Assembly: GCA_025451135.1 (NCBI GenBank)
Contig: JANWKW010000069.1
Location: 1-16,243 of the forward strand
DNA length: 16,243 nt
Direction of reading: 5' to 3'
DNA from: Vulcanimicrobiia bacterium
Lineage (GTDB): Bacteria; Vulcanimicrobiota; Vulcanimicrobiia; Vulcanimicrobiales; Vulcanimicrobiaceae
A program made the translations under genes and the position numbers. Below are positions 8,172 to 13,655 of the stretch, piece after piece. Positions within the stretch are counted from its first letter, which is position 1. Each line of letters opens with the position of its first letter. The notes beneath the pieces are model-generated. The model had not been told where the DNA came from. It searched no databases and saw nothing but the letters and a program-made list of their open reading frames with translations.

Positions 8172-9166
8172 GTGCGGGTCTGGGTCGCCGGCCTCGCGGT
8201 CGCGGTCGCGACGCTGGGCGCGACGCCGGCTCCCGCGCCGTCGCCGAAGATCGCGGTGAGCGGGCGCGTACGCGCGTACAATTTCACCCGCTCGTACCGG
8301 ACGGGTGCCGTCGATACGCAAGCGGCCTCGATCGCGCTCAAGCTTCACATCGAGACCGCACCGCACGACGGGTTGGGCGCGGCCCTGACCTATTACAGCG
8401 CCAATCCGTTCTCCAACGGCGCGATCGCGCCGAACGAAATCGAGACGTCGCTGCCCGGCACGACCCTCAACACGCTGGCGGAGATCTACGTGCAGTACCG
8501 CTCGCGCGGGACGCTCGTGCGGCTCGGGCGCCAGACGCTCCAGACGCCGTTCGCCAATCCGGCCGACTCGCGCACGATCCCGGTCACCTACGAAGGCGTC
8601 GGCGCGACCCAGGCGCTCGCGCGCGGGTGGACGCTCGCGGCCTAGCGGATCGACCGCGTCAAGAACCGCACGGCCGCGACGTTCACACCGGCCTCGTTCG
8701 TCACCACGGTGCCGACCGGCGGGTTCGCTGCGTTCGGTCTCGTACGCGCGTCGAAGCGCGGCACGTTCCAAGCCTGGGCCTAGCGGTTCGACCGCCTCTC
8801 GCCCCTCTTCTACGCCGATGGCGCGACCACGGGGGCGTACAAGAGCGGCGCGCTGCTCTCGCCCTACACGTTCGGGGACAACGCGGATCCGCTGTTCACC
8901 ACTTTGATCGGCGCGAGTCTGGTGGAGAAGGCGGTCCCCGGCCAGGCCTACGTGCTCTCCGGAACGTTTACGTCGAGCGACAAGCGCTTCAGGGGCATCC
9001 TCGCGCGCGGCTGGTTCGATCTGCTCACGTCGCCCGCGGTGCCCAAGAACGAGCTGTACGAGACGGATGTGGTCTCTGGATCCACGAACGATCCTTCGTG
9101 CAAGACACGACCGTGAAGCCCTACACCTACCAGCAGAGCCGGCTCTTCATCGACTACACCTGGTAG
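8172..9166 (+). pseudogene. OprD-like outer-membrane porin, disrupted
   Basis: From the GTG at 8172 the frame gives a signal peptide (VWVAGLAVAVATLGATPAPA) and OprD-family-like porin sequence: an early GRVRAYNF strand, then LVRLGRQTLQTPFANPADSR and PVTYEGVGATQALARGWTLAA. The frame is broken by TAG at 8643-8645. It resumes in the same frame with RIDRVKNRTAATFTPASF, is broken by a second TAG at 8779-8781, and resumes again with RFDRLSPLFYADG through ELYETDVV. Near 9075-9110 it shifts: the C-terminal VKPYTYQQSRLFIDYTW, a typical last barrel strand, lies in another frame and ends at 9166. The remnant is about 330 codons, short of the roughly 420 usual in OprD porins as I recall, so some coding sequence near the frameshift is probably lost. 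An intact copy would carry small solutes across the outer membrane. Decay fits best; sequencing error is possible for single sites. Confidence 0.75.
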
Positions 9167-9188
9167 ACTTGTCGATCGTCGTGCTTCG

Positions 9189-9203
9189 CGCAGATGCTCT
9201 GCG
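9189..9203 (+). repeat. Inverted repeat just before the hicA ribosome binding site
   Basis: CGCAGA-TGC-TCTGCG is a perfect 6-bp inverted repeat with a 3-base spacer. Its last base touches the hicA Shine-Dalgarno sequence (GGAGGA, 9203-9208). It could be a protein operator or an mRNA hairpin limiting ribosome access. It is the only obvious candidate control element for hicAB here. Confidence 0.5.
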
Positions 9204-9212
9204 GAGGAGCAG

Positions 9213-9407
9213 ATGCGACACACTGTTGGTGAAGCGCTCGCGCGGATCCGGGCCGATGGCTGGGTGTTGGTTGGTCAATCAGGCAGCCACCGGCACTTCA
9301 AGCATCCGTCGAAGCGCGGGCGAGTGACAATAGCGGGACGCGCGAAGAAATTATTGCACCCGAAAGTCTGGGCGAGTATAATGCGGCAGGCAGGTCTGCA
9401 GAAGTGA
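9213..9407 (+). CDS. hicA: HicA toxin, mRNA interferase
   Basis: A 64-aa protein of the HicA (YcfA/dsRBD-like fold) family, toxins that cleave mRNA and are held inactive by HicB. Seen: LARIRADGWVLVGQSGSHRHFKHP, with the family's G-S-H motif and probable catalytic His26, then RGRVTIAG and a basic C-terminal helix (LLHPKVWASIMRQAGL). Length is normal for the family. The ATG has a strong ribosome binding site, GGAGGA (9203-9208). The stop overlaps a possible GTG start of hicB (GTGA at 9404), and hicB's preferred ATG follows eight bases after the stop, so the two are translationally coupled in the usual toxin-first order. The gene looks intact. Confidence 0.92.
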   Translation: MRHTVGEALARIRADGWVLVGQSGSHRHFKHPSKRGRVTIAGRAKKLLHPKVWASIMRQAGLQK

Positions 9408-9415
9408 GGAGCGCG

Positions 9416-9622
9416 ATGGAATATGCAGTGATCATCGAAGGCGCGGCACCGCACTACTCGGCCTACGTTCCCGACCTACCGGGATGCGTGGCTGCGGCCG
9501 ACTCGGTCCAGGCCGTAACGCTGCTCGTGCGCGAAGCGATCCAGATGCATCTGCGCGGCATGCGCGAGGATGGCGATCCGATCCCGGAGCCGACCTGTAT
9601 CGCGGTCCAAGTCGCGATCTGA
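9416..9622 (+). CDS. hicB: HicB antitoxin, short form
   Basis: A 68-aa partner of HicA with the partial RNase H fold: MEYAVIIEG, the signature YSAYVPDLPGCVAAADS, then a helix (VTLLVREAIQMHLRGMREDG) and the closing strand PIPEPTCIAVQV. This domain binds HicA and blocks its active site. The protein ends right after it, so the C-terminal helix-turn-helix or ribbon-helix-helix domain used by longer HicBs for operator binding is absent. GAGGA in 9406-9410 precedes the ATG at 9416; the alternative GTG at 9404 would add four residues. Convergent with the LysM gene, 59 bp away; no clear terminator hairpin lies between them, though the gap carries T-runs. Confidence 0.92.
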   Translation: MEYAVIIEGAAPHYSAYVPDLPGCVAAADSVQAVTLLVREAIQMHLRGMREDGDPIPEPTCIAVQVAI

Positions 9623-9681
9623 AAAAGACAAGAAGAAGACCCCGGGGGAGGCCGAGATCTTTTTGCTTTTGGCGGGTTGTG

Positions 9682-9963
9682 CTAGTTCGGGATGCGGAGG
9701 TGTTGGCCGGGTTGGAGGGGGGCGTTGCCGAGGTGGTTGGCCTCGGAGATGCGGTCGATCGTCTCCTGGATGTCGCCGGTCTCGCTCGTGTGAGCGGCGG
9801 CGATCGACCAGAGGGTTTGGCCGCTCCGGACAGTCGCGGTGCTGTAGTGCGTCGCGGTGGCCGCGTGCAGGCTCACGCTCGAGAGCGTGGGCAGGGCGAC
9901 CATCAAGCCGATTGCGCTCAACGCGATCGCGGGCATCAGGCTCAGTTTCTTGCGCTTCCGCAC
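9682..9963 (-). CDS. Small LysM protein divergent from lexA; candidate SOS cell-division inhibitor (YneA-like)
   Basis: A 93-aa protein. A basic N-terminus (MRKRKKLSLMP) is followed by one hydrophobic segment (about 11-30) that is a membrane anchor or signal peptide. Residues 41-92 form a single LysM peptidoglycan-binding domain (VRSGQTLWSIAAAHT...IQETIDRISEANHL...LQPGQHLRIP). The start is the GTG at 9963, eight bases after a strong AAAGGAG; the upstream in-frame ATG would add 29 residues running through the leader. The gene is divergent from lexA and its promoter side carries two LexA-box-like palindromes, matching Bacillus yneA, which encodes a small membrane-LysM protein that halts division during DNA damage. 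Corynebacterium divS and Mycobacterium Rv2719c occupy the same divergent position. That it is SOS-induced and blocks division is inference from architecture; fold and location outside the inner membrane are well supported. Confidence 0.85.
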   Translation of the reverse strand: MRKRKKLSLMPAIALSAIGLMVALPTLSSVSLHAATATHYSTATVRSGQTLWSIAAAHTSETGDIQETIDRISEANHLGNAPLQPGQHLRIPN

Positions 9964-9971
9964 CGTGGTAG

Positions 9972-9978
9972 CTCCTTT
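9972..9978 (-). promoter_or_regulatory. Ribosome binding site of the LysM gene
   Basis: On the minus strand AAAGGAG lies eight bases upstream of the GTG at 9963. It decides for this GTG over the ATG 87 bases further upstream. Confidence 0.8.
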
Positions 9979-9991
9979 CCCTATCTTGTGG

Positions 9992-10005
9992 CGAACCGGT
10001 GTTCG
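9992..10005. promoter_or_regulatory. LexA box 1 (perfect palindrome)
   Basis: CGAAC-CGGT-GTTCG has both arms of the Bacillus/Actinobacteria LexA consensus CGAAC-N4-GTTCG without mismatch. It lies in the LysM-gene leader, about 29 bp upstream of its start codon, where bound LexA could block transcription elongation. Confidence 0.85.
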
Positions 10006-10031
10006 ATAACTAGTGTACCCACATTTTGGGC

Positions 10032-10045
10032 CAAACGCCTGTTCG
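10032..10045. promoter_or_regulatory. LexA box 2
   Basis: CAAAC-GCCT-GTTCG differs from the palindromic consensus at one arm base. It lies 9 bp downstream of the predicted -10 of the LysM promoter, so it would cover the start of transcription. Its centre is 40 bp from that of box 1. Confidence 0.75.
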
Positions 10046-10053
10046 TCCACTAG

Positions 10054-10084
10054 ATTTTAGCATAGGCCGTTCGAGCGGTGTCAA
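10054..10084 (-). promoter_or_regulatory. Predicted promoter of the LysM gene
   Basis: On the minus strand TTGACA (10084-10079), 19 bases, then TAAAAT (10059-10054), with an extended -10 TG (TGC-TAAAAT). The spacer is long, but the extended -10 may compensate. Transcripts would begin near 10047 and carry a leader of about 80 bases containing LexA boxes 2 and 1. Confidence 0.6.
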
Positions 10085-10092
10085 TGGGTTCT

Positions 10093-10106
10093 CGAACATA
10101 TGTTTG
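10093..10106. promoter_or_regulatory. LexA box 3
   Basis: CGAAC-ATAT-GTTTG has one mismatch in the right arm, and its centre fits the Bacillus RNRY preference. It overlaps the predicted -35 of lexA (10104-10109), as expected for autorepression. Confidence 0.8.
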
Positions 10107-10133
10107 CACCGAACGTCCGTTCTATGCTAAGGT
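10104..10133 (+). promoter_or_regulatory. Predicted promoter of lexA
   Basis: TTGCAC (10104-10109), 18 bases, then TAAGGT (10128-10133) with extended -10 TG (TGC-TAAGGT). The -10 region CTATGCTAA (10122-10130) is the exact inverted copy of the one serving the divergent LysM gene (10057-10065). LexA box 3 overlaps the -35 and box 4 fills the spacer. Confidence 0.55.
10110..10123. promoter_or_regulatory. LexA box 4
   Basis: CGAAC-GTCC-GTTCT has one mismatch, at the last arm base. It sits between the predicted -35 and -10 of lexA, its centre 17 bp from that of box 3. Confidence 0.8.
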
Positions 10134-10188
10134 ATAGCCAGACGACGTGCCATACGGGTGGCATTGTCCACCCGCCGGGAGAATTTTT

Positions 10189-10803
10189 GTGAGCGAGAAG
10201 CCGACGACCCAGCGCCAGGGGGACATCCTGGACTGCATCAACGCCTTCACGGCCGAGCACGGCTACCCGCCCTCGGTCCGCGAGATCGGCGAGCGGGTCG
10301 GCCTCTCGTCCAGCTCCACCATCCACTCGCACCTCAAGACCCTCGAGCGCCGGGGCCTGCTCCAGCGCGACCCGACCAAGCCCCGGGCCCTGCGGACCGA
10401 GCACTCGCGCCCCAACGCCATGCCGGATGCGATCGTCATGCCGATCCTCGGCCGGGTCGCGGCCGGCGTTCCGATCACCGCCCAAGAGGATCTCCAGGGC
10501 GAGTTCATCCTGCCCGCCTCGTTCATCTCGCGCGGGTCCGACGGCTTCATGCTCAGGGTCCAGGGCGACTCGATGATCGATGCCGGCATCCTGGACGGCG
10601 ATATGATCGTGGTCCGGCCGCAGCCCAGCGCCAACAACGGCGAGATCGTGGTCGCGATGCTCGAGGGCGAGGCCACCGTCAAGCGCTTCTACAAAGAGAG
10701 CGGCCGTTTCCGGCTCCAGCCGGAGAATGCCACCATGGAGCCAATCTACGCGAACGATGTCGATATCGTCGGACGCGTCGAAGCCGTCGTCCGCAAACTC
10801 TAG
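10189..10803 (+). CDS. lexA: LexA repressor of the SOS response
   Basis: A 204-aa repressor that self-cleaves when RecA filaments form on damaged DNA. Seen: an N-terminal winged-helix domain (TQRQGDILDCINAF, GYPPSVREIGERVGL, recognition region SSSSTIHSHLKTLERRGLLQRDPTKPR, residues about 8-66), the Ala92-Gly93 scissile bond in GRVAAGVPI, and the S24 peptidase fold with nucleophile Ser128 (QGDSMIDAGILDGD) and general base Lys165 (ATVKRFY). All catalytic elements are present. The GTG at 10189 has GGGAGA six bases upstream and gives the family's usual N-terminus; a GTG at 10147 would add 14 atypical residues. Four LexA-box-like palindromes lie in the divergent intergenic region, two of them on its own promoter, implying autorepression. 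The 3' end overlaps the likely start of the EIIC gene. Confidence 0.97.
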   Translation: MSEKPTTQRQGDILDCINAFTAEHGYPPSVREIGERVGLSSSSTIHSHLKTLERRGLLQRDPTKPRALRTEHSRPNAMPDAIVMPILGRVAAGVPITAQEDLQGEFILPASFISRGSDGFMLRVQGDSMIDAGILDGDMIVVRPQPSANNGEIVVAMLEGEATVKRFYKESGRFRLQPENATMEPIYANDVDIVGRVEAVVRKL

Positions 10804-12007
10804 CCACCCGCCGAGCTTTTTCGAGCGGCACGTCGTGCCGCCGCTGCGCGCATTCGGCGATCTGCCGGCGGTCGTGGCCGTACGCGACTCGTTGCCGCGC
10901 TCGTTCGTGGCGCTGTTGGCCGCGGTGCTGGTCTTCGTCGTCATCGTCCCGGTCGGGCCGTCGGCGTCGCTTGCTGGCCAACTGGCGGCGCGCTGGGCCG
11001 GCGCGCTCTTGCCGTCGCTCGCGGTCATGGGCGCGGCCCTGCTGGTCATCCTCGCGCTGCGCCTCGCGCGCGCGCTCGATCTGCCGGCCGTCCCCTACGT
11101 CGCGACCTGCGTCGCGGCGTTCGCGCTCTCGCTGCCGCAGCCGTTCGCCGGCGGCGCGCTCGGCTATCTGCGGGCGGCCGGTTCGACCGGACTGTTCCTC
11201 GCGATCGTCGTGTGTCTCGGCGTCGCCGCCGGATTCGTCGCGGTGCGCGGGCGCCCGGCCATCCTCGCGATCGCGGTGGTGCTCGCGGCATTCGCCGGAT
11301 TGGTCGCGCTATTCGCGCTCCACCATCCGCTCGCGAACCTGCTCTTCGCCGCGCTCGCGCCGCTCGGGGCGCTCGGCGACAGCTACGTCGCGCTGATGCT
11401 GATCGTGCTGATCGAGACGCTGCTGTGGCTGATCGGGGTGCACGGTCCGGCGCTGCTGGCGGCTGTGGTGACGCCCGTCTACATCACCCTGCAATCGCAG
11501 AACGGCGACGCGTTCGCGCATCATCTGCCGCTCCCGCATATCGTGGTCGTCTCCCTGTTCCTGTTCGTCTTTCCGGGCGGTGCGGGCGCGACCTTGCCGC
11601 TGGCGGCGTGGCTCGCGATCTCGCGGGTGCCGCGCCTGCGCGCGGTCGGCCGCGCGGTGTTCGTCCCGTCCTTCTGCAACATCAACGAGCCGCTGCTCTT
11701 CGGCCTGCCGATCGTCTTCAACGGCTTCCTGGCGGTGCCGTTCGTGCTGGCTCCGCTGGTGCTGGCGACCACGACCTACGCGGCGGTCGCGCTCGGCTGG
11801 GTGACGCGGCCGGTCGCCTACATCCCTTCGGCCATCCCGACGTTCGTCTCGACCTATCTGGCCACGTCGTTCGACGCGCGCGCCGTCCTGCTGGCGCTCG
11901 CCAATATCGCGATCGCCGGGCTGATCTACCTCCCGTTCGTCCGAGCCTACGAAAACCACGTCCTTCGAGAGGCCTCGCTCCTCGGGATGACGGTGAAGGA
12001 ATCATGA
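10757..12007 (+). CDS. PTS permease EIIC, lactose/cellobiose type
   Basis: A polytopic inner-membrane protein (416 aa from this start) of the EIIC Lac/Cel/diacetylchitobiose family, which carries a disaccharide across the membrane for phosphorylation by EIIB. Seen: the amphipathic N-terminal region FFERHVVPPLRAFGDLPAVVAVRDSLPRSF (residues 21-50) that precedes the first helix in this family, about ten hydrophobic segments, WLIGVHG (224-230, candidate sugar-binding His229), GGAGATLPL, and the hallmark CNINEPLLFGLPIVFN with Glu311. No EIIA, EIIB, phosphoglycosidase, EI or HPr gene is in the window. The start is uncertain: the ATG at 10757 overlaps lexA by 47 bp with poor ribosome-binding signal, the ATG at 10727 is also open, and the GTG at 10835 would cut into the conserved N-terminal region. 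The stop overlaps the next start (ATGA). Confidence 0.85.
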   Translation: MSISSDASKPSSANSSHPPSFFERHVVPPLRAFGDLPAVVAVRDSLPRSFVALLAAVLVFVVIVPVGPSASLAGQLAARWAGALLPSLAVMGAALLVILALRLARALDLPAVPYVATCVAAFALSLPQPFAGGALGYLRAAGSTGLFLAIVVCLGVAAGFVAVRGRPAILAIAVVLAAFAGLVALFALHHPLANLLFAALAPLGALGDSYVALMLIVLIETLLWLIGVHGPALLAAVVTPVYITLQSQNGDAFAHHLPLPHIVVVSLFLFVFPGGAGATLPLAAWLAISRVPRLRAVGRAVFVPSFCNINEPLLFGLPIVFNGFLAVPFVLAPLVLATTTYAAVALGWVTRPVAYIPSAIPTFVSTYLATSFDARAVLLALANIAIAGLIYLPFVRAYENHVLREASLLGMTVKES

Positions 12008-13281
12008 TCGATCTGCTGTGCGACACCTTCGGCATCGGCGGGCCGCTCGCGGCGGCGGCGACGCGCGCGTGGGAGCGGGTGCGCGACGTGCGCTACCACG
12101 CGCAGGCGCGCGTCAAGGCGAACGTCCTTGCCGCGTTTCTCGCGCAGGGCATCGCCGAGAGCGATTTCGCCGGTTCGTCCGGCTACGGCTACGACGATGC
12201 GGCGCGCGCCGCCTACGAAGCCTTGCTGGCGCACGTCTTCGGCGCGGAGCGCGCGCTCGCGCGTCTTTCGATCGTGAGCGGCACGCACGCGATCGTCACG
12301 GCGCTCGCCGCCTGCGTCGCGCCGGGCGGAACGCTGCTCTCCGCCAGCGGCAGGCCCTACGATACGCTGCGCAACGCGATCTGCGATGCCGAACACGCCT
12401 TGGCGACGACGCAGAACATCGGCTATCGCGAGGTCGCGCTCGGCGACGACGGCGGACCGGATCTCGCGGGCATCGCGCGCGAACTGCGCGGCGGCGGCGT
12501 CGACGCGGTCTTCGTGCAACGCTCGCGCGGCTATGCGCCGCGTCCCTCGCTGACCGTCGCGCAGATAGCGACCATCGTCGACTGCGTGCGCGCGGTCGCG
12601 CCGGGCACTCCGGTGCTGGTCGACAACTGCTACGGCGAGCTGGTCGAAGACCGGGAACCGACCCACGCGGGCGCGCACTTGGTGATGGGATCGCTGATCA
12701 AGAACCTGGGCGGCTCGCTCGCTCCGGCCGGCGGCTACATCGCCGGGCGGGCCGGCCTGGTGGCCCGGGTCGCCTCGCGCCTGTACGCCCCCGGCCTGGG
12801 CGATGCACTGGGGCCGACCCTCGGATTCGGCCGCGCCTTCGTCCAGGGGCTGTTCCTGGCGCCCACGGTGGTCGAGCAGACGCTGCGCGGCCTGGATTTC
12901 GCGGCGGCGCTCTTCGCGGAGCTGGGCTATGAGGTCGACCCGCTCCCGGGTGCGGTCCGGACCGATATCGTGCAGGCCATCCGGCTGGGCGGGGCCCCGG
13001 CCCTGATCCGGTTCGCCGAGGGCCTCCAGAAGGCGCTGCCGGTCAACGCGCGCTTCCGGCCGGAGCCGGGCGCCGTTCCCGGCTATACCGATCCGGTCAT
13101 CATGTCGAGCGGCTCGTTCGTGGGCGGTGCGACCATCGAGCTCTCGTGCGACGCGCCCCTGCGCGCGCCGTTCGAGGTCTATCTCCAGGGCGGCATCTCG
13201 GCCGAGCACGCGTATCTCGGGGCGCTCTTCGCGGCCCGCGAGGTGATTGAAGGCGGCCTCTGTACGAAAGAGAACAAGTAG
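12004..13281 (+). CDS. PLP-dependent methionine gamma-lyase family / aluminium-resistance (YnbB-like) protein
   Basis: A 425-aa fold-type-I PLP enzyme of the YnbB family, annotated as aluminium resistance or methionine gamma-lyase family protein and related to cystathionine lyases. Seen: FAGSSGYGYDDAAR, VSGTHAIVTAL, PGGTLLSASGRPYDT (cofactor phosphate region), VFVQRSRGYAPRPSL, VDNCYGELVE with cofactor-binding Asp208, and GSLIKNLGGSLAPAGGYIAG with the Schiff-base Lys233. Expected to act on sulfur-containing or related amino acids in the cytosol; the natural substrate is not established. It starts within the stop of the EIIC gene (ATGA), so the two are translationally coupled. Length and motifs are normal for the family. 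In several Firmicutes, as I recall, this family lies near lexA, hfq or miaA, so finding it two genes after lexA may reflect old gene order. Confidence 0.88.
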   Translation: MIDLLCDTFGIGGPLAAAATRAWERVRDVRYHAQARVKANVLAAFLAQGIAESDFAGSSGYGYDDAARAAYEALLAHVFGAERALARLSIVSGTHAIVTALAACVAPGGTLLSASGRPYDTLRNAICDAEHALATTQNIGYREVALGDDGGPDLAGIARELRGGGVDAVFVQRSRGYAPRPSLTVAQIATIVDCVRAVAPGTPVLVDNCYGELVEDREPTHAGAHLVMGSLIKNLGGSLAPAGGYIAGRAGLVARVASRLYAPGLGDALGPTLGFGRAFVQGLFLAPTVVEQTLRGLDFAAALFAELGYEVDPLPGAVRTDIVQAIRLGGAPALIRFAEGLQKALPVNARFRPEPGAVPGYTDPVIMSSGSFVGGATIELSCDAPLRAPFEVYLQGGISAEHAYLGALFAAREVIEGGLCTKENK

Positions 13282-13299
13282 CGCCTGTGAGCACAGGCG
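13282..13299. repeat. 18-bp near-perfect palindrome covering the PilZ start codon
   Basis: CGCCTGTG-AG-CACAGGCG has two perfect 8-bp arms around two bases. It starts directly after the stop of the PLP enzyme, and the GTG start of the PilZ gene (13287-13289) is part of the left arm. As RNA it forms a 7-bp stem with a GAGC loop. There is no T-tract, so it is not a standard terminator. Confidence 0.75.
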
Positions 13300-13640
13300 A
13301 TCAAGCGCACCAGCGCAGATATTTCCGCGCTAGCGTCGACTTCCCGGCGACGGTCATCGTCCCGGGAGGCGAGTTGGTCCTGATCGGCCGAGCGATCGAC
13401 CTGAGCGGCGGCGGCATGCGCGTCGCGACAGCGAGCGAACTCCCGCCCGGTCAAGCCGTGGTCCTGCGCTTCCACCTTCCCGGGAACGAGCGCGAGATGC
13501 TGATCCGCGGGAAAGTCGTGCTCTCGTTCTTCGATGCGTCGCGCCGCGAATACGCGCACGGGGTGGTCTTCACCCGGTACGCCCAGCCCGATCAGGACGA
13601 GATCGTCGCCTACATCCACGAACTGCAGAAGCAGTCGTAG
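13287..13640 (+). CDS. PilZ-domain protein, probable c-di-GMP receptor
   Basis: A 117-aa single-domain protein. PilZ domains bind cyclic di-GMP through an RxxxR motif and a (D/N)xSxxG motif; both are here, as Arg10-Arg14 in QRRYFRAS and Asp38, Ser40, Gly43 in IDLSGGGMR. The rest is a small beta-barrel (VVLRFHLPG, REMLIRGKVV, YAHGVVFT) and a C-terminal helix (DQDEIVAYIHELQKQ). It may relay the messenger to motility, surface or regulatory partners; none can be named from context. The only possible start is the GTG at 13287, because the RxxxR motif follows within ten residues. That start is five bases after the previous stop and inside the palindrome. No good Shine-Dalgarno sequence precedes it, so coupled translation from the PLP gene is likely. 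Confidence 0.9.
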   Translation: MSTGDQAHQRRYFRASVDFPATVIVPGGELVLIGRAIDLSGGGMRVATASELPPGQAVVLRFHLPGNEREMLIRGKVVLSFFDASRREYAHGVVFTRYAQPDQDEIVAYIHELQKQS

Positions 13641-13655
13641 GGAAAGGCCCTGAGC

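Noticed and set aside
8643..8781. TAG read as an amino acid (genetic code change) to rescue the porin
   Set aside because: TAG ends receptor 1, lexA, the LysM gene, the PLP enzyme, PilZ and panC in this window, so it is a working stop codon. Only site-specific read-through or sequence error remains possible.
9623..9681. Terminator between hicB and the LysM gene
   Set aside because: There are T-runs and a CCCCGGGGG block, but the arms that could pair are only about four bases or leave no room for a loop, so no stable hairpin could be drawn.
11212..12003. An N-terminal extension of the PLP enzyme reaching back to 11212
   Set aside because: The extension is an Arg-rich shadow of the EIIC gene. 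The ATG at 12004 gives the usual family N-terminus (MIDLLCDTFG...).
11947..13209. Minus-strand open frames opposite the PLP enzyme, and 15119-16132 opposite coaBC
   Set aside because: Shadow frames of strongly conserved enzymes with low-complexity, basic translations.
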